Assembly: GCF_000981895.1 (NCBI RefSeq)
Contig: NZ_LATD01000088.1
Coordinates: forward strand, 1 to 51,578
DNA from: Streptomyces odonnellii
GTDB taxonomy: Bacteria; Actinomycetota; Actinomycetes; Streptomycetales; Streptomycetaceae
Direction: 5' to 3'
Length of the DNA stretch: 51,578 nt
Position numbers and translations under genes: made by a program. The notes below the pieces were generated by a model. It did no database searches. It was given only the letters and a program-made list of their open reading frames with translations, and was not told the DNA's origin. Within the stretch, counting starts at the first letter, position 1. Each line of letters begins with the position of its first letter. This document shows, piece by piece, positions 41,701 to 49,680 of this stretch.

Positions 41701-44373
41701 CTAATGTGCCATGGTTTGATCGCCCCCTTGGCGCAATGCGGCCAGCAGCCGGGCCGCCTGGGCGGCGAGGCGTGAGGTGTTTCCGCGGCCGGCCCACTTG
41801 GCGAGCCCCGGTATCCCGCCCCGGGCCCCGGAGCGCTCCACGCACTCGGCGGCCACGGACAGCAGCTCCCCGAGCCCGGGCCGTGCCGTACCGGTCTCCG
41901 CCAGCAGACCGGTCAGTGCCGGGGCCAGTACGGACCAGACCGTGGCACAGGCACCGGTGGCCGCCGCCGTACGGGCGGCGTCGGCCAGCCGCTTTGGCTT
42001 GACCGCGCCGGACGCCACCAGCCCGGCCAGCTCCCGGCCCAGCAGCGGCGCGTCCAGGTCACCACGGGCGGCCAGCACCAGCAGCGCGTCCACCGCCGAC
42101 AGCCGGTCGTCCGGATGCCGGGCGCCGAGTCCGTACGCCACGCCCCGGTGCAGACCGGCACCGGCGGGACCACCGCTCTCGGCGAGGGCCGGCAGCCACC
42201 ACGAGCCGCCCCGCTGGTCCTCCTCCGCGCAGGCCGCCACCTCGGGCAGCAGCCATCCGGCGAGCGTCTCCCGGTCCTCCGGCAGTACGGCCGGCCAGTG
42301 GACGCTCTCGCTCCCGGTCCAGTGATGGCACCCCGAACCGACGGGCCGCACCGGACTGCCCAGCCAGCGGAACGCCGGCGGGAACTCCCGGTGGATCGCC
42401 AGCCGCTCCCTGACCGCGCCCACCCGGCCCGTCACCGACTCCAGCCAGTGGCGCCCCTCCCCGGCGGGCTCGTCCGCGTCCGGCCGCCGGTGCTCCTCGC
42501 CGGTGTCGAGCGCCGGCAGTGCCGTACCGTCCCCGCTGAGCCAGGCGGCGAGCCGGCCGGCCTCGCAGGTGCCGAGGGCCGCCGCCGCGCGCGCGGCCTC
42601 CGCATGGCCGTCGCGCCGTACGCGCAGCAGCGCCTGCGCGAAGTCCACCGGCTCCGGGGCGGCACAGAGCCGCTCGTACTCACTGAGCCGCTCGACCAGG
42701 ACATCGGGGTCCAGCGCGCCCGTCTCCCAGGTCGGCGTGGCCAGCAGGAAGGGCAGCGGTCTGGTCCGCAGCAGATAGGCGGCCTCCCACAGCCGCGCCT
42801 CGGTCACCCCCTTCAGCACGGTGTGCGCACAGGACTGCCGTACCGCCGCCCGCGCCCTGGCATTCCACAGCGCCGTGACGGAGACCCGCTCGCATATGGA
42901 GGCGGCCACCACCTCCAGTCCATGGGGGAGCCTGGAGAACCGGCGGTCGCGGCCCTTCTCCGATTCGCCGTCGAGCCACCAGCGGTCGGCCAGCGCGTCC
43001 TTGAGCGCGTCGGCGAGCGCGGCCCGGTCCCGGTAGGCATGACGCACCAGCCCGTCCAGCGCCCGTTCGAACGAGGCCACCTCCTCGCGCGAGACGACCA
43101 GCGCCACCACCTCCTCGACCAGCTCGGCGATGCCCGCCGGGGCGGGCGCGAGATACGCAGGGACCGGCACGGGCGGCAGGATCTCCTCGTACGGAAGCGG
43201 CTCGGGCTCCGCGGGCAGCTCACCGAACACCTCGGCGGCCCGTGCCCGGTGGACCGGGCTCAACGCGCCCGCCGCCAGGGTCAGTTCGGCCCGCACCTCG
43301 GCACCGACGCCGGACAGACGGCTCCCCACCAGCTTCAGCGCCCGCTCCTGGACGGCCGTGTCCTCGTGCCCGAACGCCTCGGCGACGACGGGCAGCAGCT
43401 CACCTGCCGAGCCGCTGTCCGCGCGCAGGACCTTGCCCAGCAGCACCAGTTGGGCCCTGACGAGCTTCTTCTCGGGCCGGAACAGCACCGACCGTGACAT
43501 GTCCGCGAGGCTCCGCACCGGCAGGCCGCCCGCGAGCGCCAGCCTGCCGAGCACACCCTGCGCGTGACCCGCCACCGTCGAGGACCCGTCCGCCGCCATT
43601 CCGATCCAGTCGGCCACATGCTCCCGCTCCTCGTCCGCGGTCAGCCCGAGGCGGCGCAGCAGATTGAGGAAGAAGACCGCTTCCCCCGGTCTGCCGCCAC
43701 GCAGCAGCCGGGCGATGGCGCACTTCACCAGCAGGCTCCGCTCCACCACCCCCTCCTCGGCGAGGACGGTGAGCGCCGTCGGCCAGTGGTGCGGTTCCTC
43801 GGCATCGCCGTACCAGCCGAGGGGAGCGGGGAGTTCGGCCGTCTCGAACAACCGCGGCACCATGGTCCGCACCTGAGGGTCCGCCCGGAGCGCGGGCAGC
43901 AGCCTGCCGTGCGACGGCATGGCCTCCGCCCAGCCGTGCACAAACGCGTCAGCGACCGGCACCTCACAACCCGAGAGCCGCACCAGGCCCTCTATCAGCG
44001 GATAGTCCATCTGCGCGGTCGACGCCCGGCCCGCGAGCCGGTGCGCCACATTGCCCAGCCAGCTCGGATCCCGCTCCGCCAGCAGATCGAGCAGCTCGGC
44101 GTGCGGCAGCCGGAACCCGTCCCGCATGTCACGGGCGCGGATCCAAGCCGCCGTCGCCGCTGCCCCCGTATGGCACCCGGCGCCCGCGACGATCAGGGCC
44201 AGTCCGGCCCTTCTGCGCTCGCGCCAGCGGTTCCAGGACCATGAACCCAGCTCCTTGCGCAGCTCCTTGAGCGCGGCCAGCTCCGTCTTCCTGTCCGCCG
44301 CCCCGAGTGGCTTGACCAGCCCGGGAATGTCCTGGACGCGGCCCTCCCGTACGGCATCGGTCAGCTCGCTCAT
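41701..44373 (-). CDS. DUF6493-like large repeat protein, partner of the SWIM protein
   Basis: This 890-residue cytosolic protein is mostly alpha-helical with HEAT-like character (LLGKVLRADSGSAGELLPVV, AVQERALKLVGSRLSGVGAE). I associate it with DUF6493 proteins of Streptomyces. The middle contains LPYEEILPPVPVPAYLAPAP, a linker before the second half. No catalytic motif is visible. The ATG at 44373 overlaps the SWIM-finger gene stop (ATGA), so the two are coupled and probably act together. In other bacteria SWIM and MolR-type proteins occur near MoxR ATPase and vWA genes (yeh-type clusters). None is adjacent here, although a vWA lipoprotein lies 14 kb away. Confidence 0.75.
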   Translation of the reverse strand: MSELTDAVREGRVQDIPGLVKPLGAADRKTELAALKELRKELGSWSWNRWRERRRAGLALIVAGAGCHTGAAATAAWIRARDMRDGFRLPHAELLDLLAERDPSWLGNVAHRLAGRASTAQMDYPLIEGLVRLSGCEVPVADAFVHGWAEAMPSHGRLLPALRADPQVRTMVPRLFETAELPAPLGWYGDAEEPHHWPTALTVLAEEGVVERSLLVKCAIARLLRGGRPGEAVFFLNLLRRLGLTADEEREHVADWIGMAADGSSTVAGHAQGVLGRLALAGGLPVRSLADMSRSVLFRPEKKLVRAQLVLLGKVLRADSGSAGELLPVVAEAFGHEDTAVQERALKLVGSRLSGVGAEVRAELTLAAGALSPVHRARAAEVFGELPAEPEPLPYEEILPPVPVPAYLAPAPAGIAELVEEVVALVVSREEVASFERALDGLVRHAYRDRAALADALKDALADRWWLDGESEKGRDRRFSRLPHGLEVVAASICERVSVTALWNARARAAVRQSCAHTVLKGVTEARLWEAAYLLRTRPLPFLLATPTWETGALDPDVLVERLSEYERLCAAPEPVDFAQALLRVRRDGHAEAARAAAALGTCEAGRLAAWLSGDGTALPALDTGEEHRRPDADEPAGEGRHWLESVTGRVGAVRERLAIHREFPPAFRWLGSPVRPVGSGCHHWTGSESVHWPAVLPEDRETLAGWLLPEVAACAEEDQRGGSWWLPALAESGGPAGAGLHRGVAYGLGARHPDDRLSAVDALLVLAARGDLDAPLLGRELAGLVASGAVKPKRLADAARTAAATGACATVWSVLAPALTGLLAETGTARPGLGELLSVAAECVERSGARGGIPGLAKWAGRGNTSRLAAQAARLLAALRQGGDQTMAH

Positions 44374-45740
44374 CGGGCGCCCCCGTTCACCACGACGGCC
44401 TCGCGCCGCGCCATCCGGACGGCCAGCGCGTGTTTGCACGGGCCGCGTCTCCCCCGGTAGTCCGCCCACCACCGGCAGGTGCAGCTCAGCACACCGGCCG
44501 CCTCCCGCACCTGATAGCGGCGCTCGCCCGAGGCCACGGAGGCCAGCTCGCCGTCCAGCGCCACCGCCCCCGAGGAGAGCAGGGCCCGGGCCTCGACCAG
44601 CCGGGGATTGTGCCGCTCGGCACGGCCCGCGTCGTACGGGAGCTCGCGGTGGAAGTACGCCGCGTCAGCGATGTCATAGCCAACCCGGCCCGCCGTGCCC
44701 AGCCGGACCAGGGCCGCCCGTACCCGCTCGGCCGACAGCCCCGCACGCTCTGCCAGCTCCGCCGGGTCGATCCGCGGCTCCCACGCCAGCAGCACCGAGA
44801 TCAACTCGGCGTCCTCCGCGGCCTCCTCGGTGGCCAGCGCCTCCAGCACCCCGCCCTCGCCCGAGAATCCACGCGCGGTGTCCGGGGACAGCGTGAGGGT
44901 GAGCCGCATCCCCGGCAGCACCGCCTCCCAGGCGCTCGCCGTCGCCGCGCCGTCCGTGACCGGCCCGTACACCCGCAGCGCTGTCGCGTCCCGGAGCACC
45001 CGCTGGAGGGCAGCCAGCCGCTCGGGACCCGGCAGACATACGGCCCCCGGCACGGGCCGGGTCGTCGGCCGCAGTGTCCCTCCGGCTGGTACGACCCACC
45101 GCGCCCCGCGCGAAGCCGTCCCGCGCGGCAGCGAGCGCAGGAATGCGACGGCCTCCGGGGCGGTCAGCTCGGCACGGAGATCGAAACCGGCCGAGATGAC
45201 CTGCGCCTCGGCGAAGCCCCTGAGCCACCGGTCCGGCAACGGCACTTTCTTCTCCACGACCGGACCGTCCAGGGTGGTGACCGTCAACTCGTCCGGACCC
45301 ACCCGCAGATGGAGCGGATCGTCACCGGTCATCCGGGAGAGTGCCTCACGCAGCGGGTTGTTGACGTCGACATTGGTCGTGCCGTGCCCGGTCTCCGCGC
45401 CGTCGAGCCCCTCGCGCTCCACATCGAGCCTCGCGTACACCCCGCAGCACCCGGAGAACGACTCGAAGCGCAGCCGGTCGCCGTTGCCCGTCACCACCGG
45501 ATCGAGTGAACTGCCCGCTGTCCGCTGGTAGTAGCGGGCCCCCGCCACGTCCGCGACCGCGAGCAGCCCCCGGGCGGCGGCGCGCGGCGAGGCCAGGAAG
45601 CCGGAGAAGAAGCGCGGGTGCGCCTCGGCGCCGGCCGGGGTGAGCCCGCCCGATGTCTCCAGGCCGAGCAGCCGCCCGCCCGGGGCGCTGTCCAGGGCGG
45701 ACGGACGGGAATAGGCGAGTGCCTGTACGGATCGCGTCAT
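44370..45740 (-). CDS. SWIM zinc-finger protein
   Basis: This 456-residue protein has a C-terminal SWIM motif, CxC-x(n)-CxH: SCTCRWWADYRGRRGPCKHA. That fold binds zinc and can contact DNA or proteins. The upstream part has no enzyme motif; it includes PLREALSRMTGDDPLHLRVG and a winged-helix-like segment (DPAELAERAGLSAERVRAAL). ATG 45740 lacks a ribosome-binding site. A TAACGT hexamer ends about eight bases upstream, so the transcript may be leaderless. It is the first gene of a two-gene operon with the DUF6493-like gene. Confidence 0.85.
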   Translation of the reverse strand: MTRSVQALAYSRPSALDSAPGGRLLGLETSGGLTPAGAEAHPRFFSGFLASPRAAARGLLAVADVAGARYYQRTAGSSLDPVVTGNGDRLRFESFSGCCGVYARLDVEREGLDGAETGHGTTNVDVNNPLREALSRMTGDDPLHLRVGPDELTVTTLDGPVVEKKVPLPDRWLRGFAEAQVISAGFDLRAELTAPEAVAFLRSLPRGTASRGARWVVPAGGTLRPTTRPVPGAVCLPGPERLAALQRVLRDATALRVYGPVTDGAATASAWEAVLPGMRLTLTLSPDTARGFSGEGGVLEALATEEAAEDAELISVLLAWEPRIDPAELAERAGLSAERVRAALVRLGTAGRVGYDIADAAYFHRELPYDAGRAERHNPRLVEARALLSSGAVALDGELASVASGERRYQVREAAGVLSCTCRWWADYRGRRGPCKHALAVRMARREAVVVNGGAR

Positions 45741-45778
45741 GGAAGTGACGTTAGAGCCCGGCACTGACAATCGGCCTC

Positions 45779-45820
45779 GGCCGAGGAGCGGGGCCCGCTG
45801 ACTGCCCTCGCTCCTCGGCC
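45779..45820. terminator. Terminator after phoD
   Basis: There is a perfect 12-bp stem, GGCCGAGGAGCG (45779-45790) with CGCTCCTCGGCC (45809-45820), and an 18-base loop, about 80 bases past the phoD stop. It would also shield the SWIM gene promoter from read-through. Confidence 0.7.
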
Positions 45821-45899
45821 ACCGTCGACTGTCCCGGGCCCCGGACTCCGACGGCGCCGTCCCCGGCCCCCGTTGACCGCTCGCGACTACTGCTGACTG

Positions 45900-47552
45900 C
45901 TACTGACCGACCCGGCCCGGCTGGAGCACCTTCGTGAAGAGCACCGTGCCGCCCTCCGCCCGCAGCCGCACCGTCAGTTCCCCGCTGCCGCCGTCGATGT
46001 CCACCTCGCCGAAGAGCTGCGGCGCCTCCATCGGCGACACATTCGCCCGGTCCGGAGCCTTCACGTACACCCGGTCGGGACCGAATGTGCCGTCCAGCGC
46101 ACTGGCCTGGAACTGCCCCGCCGCGAGCGGCCCCGACACGAACTCCCAGAACGGCGCGAAGTCCTTGAACGCCGCGCGCTCCGGCTCGTAGTGCTGCGCC
46201 GAGGTGTGGTGGACATCCGCAGTCAGCCACAGCGTGCCGGTGATGCGCTGGTGCTTGATGTACCGCAGCAGTTCCGCGATCTGGAGTTCCCGGCCCAGCG
46301 GGACACCGGGGTCGCCCTGGGCGATCGCCTCGATGTTCGCTGTACCGTCCGGAACGACCAGACCGATCGGCATGTCGGCGGCGATCACCTTCCACACCGC
46401 CCGCGACCGCGACAGCTCGCGCTTGAGCCACTGGAGCTGCTCCGCGCCCAGGATGCCGGTCGTGTCGTCGGCCTGCCGGCCGGGCGAGTTGGCGTTGCGG
46501 TACGTCCGCATGTCGAGAACGAACACATCCAGCAGCGGACCATGGCTGATCACCCGGTGGACGCGCCGGTCCTTGCCACGCGCGCTCCCGCCGGAGATGG
46601 GGAAGTACTCATGGAACGCCTGCGTGGAGCGCGCGGCGAGCACATCCACGTTCTTCTCGGTGTAGCGGACGTCGTCGAGGATCTGGCCCGGGTACCAGTT
46701 GTTGCGCACCTCGTGGTCGTCCCACTGCACGATGGCCGGCACCTGGGCGTTGAACCGGCGGACGTTCTCGTCGAGCAGGTTGTAGCGGAAGTTGCCCCGG
46801 TACTCGTCGAGAGTCTCCGCGACCTTCGACTTCTCCTCGGTGGTGATGTTGCGGTAGACGCGCCCGTCGGGCAGCGTCACGCTCGGCTCGATCACGCCGT
46901 CCGCGTAGATCGTGTCCCCGCTGCACAGGAAGAAGTCCGGGTTGAGCCGGCGCATCTCCTCGTACACCCGGAAACCGCCGATGTCCGGGTTGATGCCCCA
47001 GCCCTGGCCCGCGATGTCGCCGGACCAGACGAACCGTACGTCCTGCCGGCGCCTGGCGGGCGCGGTGCGGAAGGTGCCGTACACCGGCTCGCCGGTACGG
47101 CGGGGGTCGTGCGGGTCGGCGAGCGTCACCCGGTAGTGCACCTGCTCACCGTCGGGCAGCCCGTGCAGCGGGACCGTACCGGTGAAGTCGCTGCCGGGGC
47201 CGAGCAGCGGTCCGCGCCAGGTGCGGGCGCGGCGGAACGATTCGGTCGCCGAGGTCTCGACGATCATCCGGGCCGGCCGGTCGGACCGTACCCACACCAG
47301 CCCGGTAGAGGCCGTGATGTCGCCGGCCTGCACACCCCAGGCGGCCTGCGGCCGTCCCGATCTGGCCTGCGCCGGGGCGGCGTTCACCAGCGCGGCGCCG
47401 GGCAGGGCGAGCGCGGCCGAGGCGGCCAGCGAACCGCGCAGCACACTGCGGCGCGCGGGAGAAGCGGCGGTGGAAGGGGCTGAATCGCCCACAGCGGGAA
47501 GGGAGTCGGAGGAGTCGGCGGCAAAGTCCGAGGACTGTGAGGTGTTCGACAT
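45900..47552 (-). CDS. phoD: PhoD-type alkaline phosphatase/phosphodiesterase, Tat-exported
   Basis: This 550-residue secreted calcium/iron-dependent phosphatase has a Tat signal: twin Arg in SPARRSVLRGSLAASAALAL with cleavage likely after APAQA near residue 63. The PhoD N-terminal beta domain is followed by the metal-site motifs WSGDIAGQGWG, CSGDTIYADG, QWDDHEVRNNW and WLTADVHHTSAQHY. It releases phosphate from phosphomono- or diesters outside the cell. A PHO-box-like element lies 65-86 bases upstream, so PhoR-PhoP induction under phosphate limitation is expected. It is divergent from the ECF sigma factor gene. Confidence 0.94.
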   Translation of the reverse strand: MSNTSQSSDFAADSSDSLPAVGDSAPSTAASPARRSVLRGSLAASAALALPGAALVNAAPAQARSGRPQAAWGVQAGDITASTGLVWVRSDRPARMIVETSATESFRRARTWRGPLLGPGSDFTGTVPLHGLPDGEQVHYRVTLADPHDPRRTGEPVYGTFRTAPARRRQDVRFVWSGDIAGQGWGINPDIGGFRVYEEMRRLNPDFFLCSGDTIYADGVIEPSVTLPDGRVYRNITTEEKSKVAETLDEYRGNFRYNLLDENVRRFNAQVPAIVQWDDHEVRNNWYPGQILDDVRYTEKNVDVLAARSTQAFHEYFPISGGSARGKDRRVHRVISHGPLLDVFVLDMRTYRNANSPGRQADDTTGILGAEQLQWLKRELSRSRAVWKVIAADMPIGLVVPDGTANIEAIAQGDPGVPLGRELQIAELLRYIKHQRITGTLWLTADVHHTSAQHYEPERAAFKDFAPFWEFVSGPLAAGQFQASALDGTFGPDRVYVKAPDRANVSPMEAPQLFGEVDIDGGSGELTVRLRAEGGTVLFTKVLQPGRVGQ

Positions 47553-47616
47553 CGATGGGTCTCCTGGGCAGGTGGATGCCGGTGCGTCGTGCCATGCCTA
47601 GTCCTCGGTGGCGGCC

Positions 47617-47638
47617 ATCGCGCGAACCCCGTGTGAAC
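47617..47638 (-). promoter_or_regulatory. PHO box candidate upstream of phoD
   Basis: Read on the minus strand, two 11-base direct repeats stand end to end: GTTCACACGGG (47638-47628) and GTTCGCGCGAT (47627-47617). They match the Streptomyces PhoP direct-repeat consensus that starts with GTTCA. A -10-like TAGGCA follows about 16 bases downstream, which would place the second repeat over the -35. The first repeat is strong, the second partial. Confidence 0.7.
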
Positions 47639-47701
47639 AACCGGCCGTTGCCCCGCGCGCGTCACCTGGACAGCCGATCGGCCGTGGGCTGGGATGGAGC
47701 G

Positions 47702-48598
47702 GTGACGGCGGACATGGCGAGCGGCGATGAATTCGAGGCGTACCGGAGCGTCCTCACCGGCGTGGCCTATCGGATGCTGGGCCGGATCTCCGACGCCGAG
47801 GACGTGGTGCAGGAGGCCTGGCTGCGCTGGAGCGCCGACGTACGTACGGACGTCCGCGAGCCGCGCGCGTACCTCGTACGCGTGACGACCCGCCTCGCCA
47901 TTGACCGGCTGCGCCAGCTCAAGGCACGGCGCGAGGCATATGTGGGGCCCTGGCTGCCGGAGCCGGTCGTCACCGACTACGGGCCCGCGGCACCCGACAC
48001 CGCGGAGCGCGCGCTGCTCGCCGAGTCCGTCTCCCTCGCCGTGCTGGTCGTCCTCGAATCCCTCTCGCCGCTGGAGCGCGCGGTGTTCGTCCTGCACGAG
48101 GCGTTCGGATTTCCGTACGCGGAGATCGCGACCGTACTGGACCGGAGGGAGGCGGCCGTCCGCCAGCTCGCGGGCCGGGCCCGCCGCCATGTCGACGAGC
48201 GCAGGCTCCGCTACGACGTCGACCCGGCCGAACGGCGCGATCTCACCGAGCGATTCCTCGCGGCGGCCGGCGGCGGCGATCTGGAAGCGCTGATCGCCTT
48301 GCTCGCGCCGGACGTACGGCTCGTCGCCGACAGCGGCGGCAGGGCCAAGGCGCCCCTGCGGGTCATGGAGGGAGCCGACAAGGTGGCCCGCTTCTTCGCC
48401 GGCGTCTCGGGCGAGGCGGCCGCGTACGAATTCCGGTTCACGGAGGTCAACGGCGCGGTGGGGGTGCTGGTCCTCAGCGGTGGAAAGCCGGATCTCGTCC
48501 TTCAACTGGAGGTCGGGGACGGTGCCGTGGAGCGCGTCCACGTCATGCGGAATCCGGACAAGCTCTCGGGTGTGGGTTCCGGGCGCACGCCCCTGTAA
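47702..48598 (+). CDS. ECF41-type RNA polymerase sigma factor
   Basis: This 298-residue extracytoplasmic-function sigma factor has region 2 (YRMLGRISDAEDVVQEAWLR), region 4 (LSPLERAVFVLHEAFGFPYA and REAAVRQLAGRARRHV) and a C-terminal SnoaL-like domain. The ECF41 signatures are present: WLPEP in the linker, SGGR for the DGGGR motif and NPDKL near the end. In this group the C-terminal domain controls activity instead of an anti-sigma factor. ECF41 genes usually sit beside a carboxymuconolactone decarboxylase, oxidoreductase or epimerase gene; none is adjacent. GTG 47702 is chosen; ATG 47714 is an alternative. Confidence 0.92.
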   Translation: MTADMASGDEFEAYRSVLTGVAYRMLGRISDAEDVVQEAWLRWSADVRTDVREPRAYLVRVTTRLAIDRLRQLKARREAYVGPWLPEPVVTDYGPAAPDTAERALLAESVSLAVLVVLESLSPLERAVFVLHEAFGFPYAEIATVLDRREAAVRQLAGRARRHVDERRLRYDVDPAERRDLTERFLAAAGGGDLEALIALLAPDVRLVADSGGRAKAPLRVMEGADKVARFFAGVSGEAAAYEFRFTEVNGAVGVLVLSGGKPDLVLQLEVGDGAVERVHVMRNPDKLSGVGSGRTPL

Positions 48599-48627
48599 GC
48601 CCTGCTCCACGCGTTCCTCGCGCTTCG

Positions 48628-48658
48628 GAGCCCCGTGTCCGATCCGGACGCGGGGCTC
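48628..48658. terminator. Terminator after the ECF41 gene
   Basis: A 14-bp stem with one G-T pair, GAGCCCCGTGTCCG (48628-48641) with CGGACGCGGGGCTC (48645-48658), has a three-base loop and lies 30 bases after the stop. Confidence 0.82.
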
Positions 48659-48743
48659 TGCGCGGCCTGCCTTTCACGGGTGTACGAACGTACTGTGAAC
48701 ACCCTGAGTCGGGGAGTGACTTCTCTCGGTGACCGGCGCAGGA

Positions 48744-48778
48744 TTGGTCTTGACCAACTGGATGGGCGGTCCTATCGT
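48744..48778 (+). promoter_or_regulatory. Promoter with DasR-like inverted repeat upstream of the GntR gene
   Basis: TTGACC (48750-48755), a 17-base spacer and TATCGT (48773-48778) form a good housekeeping promoter. The -35 sits within a perfect inverted repeat TTGGTC-TT-GACCAA (48744-48757). The repeat is very close to the DasR/HutC-type operator TGGTCTAGACCA. A repressor bound here would cover the -35. The leader to GTG 48855 would be about 70 bases. Confidence 0.75.
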
Positions 48779-48854
48779 CGCTAGTTAGTGCAGGAACCTT
48801 TAATAAACAAGGGCATGGAAACCTGCCGGGACACGGCGATTGCGGAGGATCAGG

Positions 48855-49619
48855 GTGGGGACCACGCAGCTTGAAACAGTGCCGGAGCCTAAGTACTGGC
48901 ACCTCAAGACCGTGCTCGGCGAAGCGCTCGACTCCGACTTCGCGGTGGGCGAGATCCTGCCCAACGAGCGTGAACTGGCCGCTCGTTTCGGGGTCGCGCG
49001 TGCCACGCTCCGGCAGGCGCTCGAACAGCTCGAGCTGGAGGGCCGCCTCCAGCGCCGCCGCGGTGTCGGTACGACCGTCGCGCCGCCCCGGGTGGGTGTG
49101 GACGTCTCCACCGCCCAGCACGAATGGCCCGGCGCAGCGCAGGACGCCTGGCAGCCCGTCGACTGCGGTCCGGCGCCCGTTCCCGCCGCGGTGGCCCGGC
49201 TGCTGGAGACCGGCCCCGGCGAAGAGGCCCACACGGTCCGCCGGATCCGGGTCACGCACGGCCAGTCCGTGGCCACCGAGCTGCTGTACGTACCGTCCGC
49301 GTCCGTGCCGGAGCTGCCGGCGATCGACGTGCCGTCCGGACCTGCCCGCGCCCGGCGTGTCCTGCGCGAGCTCCAGCGGCTCGGCCTGGACGGACAGGAC
49401 CGCGCGGTGGAGCTGGGCTCGGCGCGCGCGGACGACGCGAAGGCGCTTGACCGGCTGCCGGGCGCGCCCGTCCTCGTGGTCACGACGCGCTATGTGGTGG
49501 GAGGCCGTACGGCGGCCGTCTCGGTTGCCACGTACCGCGCCGACACCTGCCGGCTGACCTTCGGCGCCTCCGGCGACCTGGAGATCAGCGACCATCCGCA
49601 GGAGCGCAAGGCGTCCTGA
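48855..49619 (+). CDS. GntR-family regulator, HutC/DasR subfamily
   Basis: This 254-residue regulator has an N-terminal winged helix (LPNERELAARFGVARATLRQ, ALEQLELEGRLQRRRGVGT) and a C-terminal UTRA-type ligand domain (EEAHTVRRIRVTHGQSVATE, LDRLPGAPVLVVTTRYVV). GTG 48855 follows CGGAGGATCA. Subfamily ligands are often phosphosugars; the adjacent convergent ROK regulator would fit a role in sugar sensing, but no transporter or catabolic gene is present to name it. The inverted repeat over its own -35 suggests autorepression. It is a DasR-like paralogue, not clearly DasR itself. Confidence 0.9.
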   Translation: MGTTQLETVPEPKYWHLKTVLGEALDSDFAVGEILPNERELAARFGVARATLRQALEQLELEGRLQRRRGVGTTVAPPRVGVDVSTAQHEWPGAAQDAWQPVDCGPAPVPAAVARLLETGPGEEAHTVRRIRVTHGQSVATELLYVPSASVPELPAIDVPSGPARARRVLRELQRLGLDGQDRAVELGSARADDAKALDRLPGAPVLVVTTRYVVGGRTAAVSVATYRADTCRLTFGASGDLEISDHPQERKAS

Positions 49620-49644
49620 GCCGGGGCCCGCGCCGGGCCCCGGC
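49620..49644. terminator. Terminator between GntR and ROK genes
   Basis: There is a perfect 11-bp stem, GCCGGGGCCCG (49620-49630) with CGGGCCCCGGC (49634-49644), and a three-base loop, immediately after the GntR stop and between convergent genes. Confidence 0.82.
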
Positions 49645-49680
49645 GCATCCCTGGGGCCGCCCCCTGCTCGTCGGCCCCGG

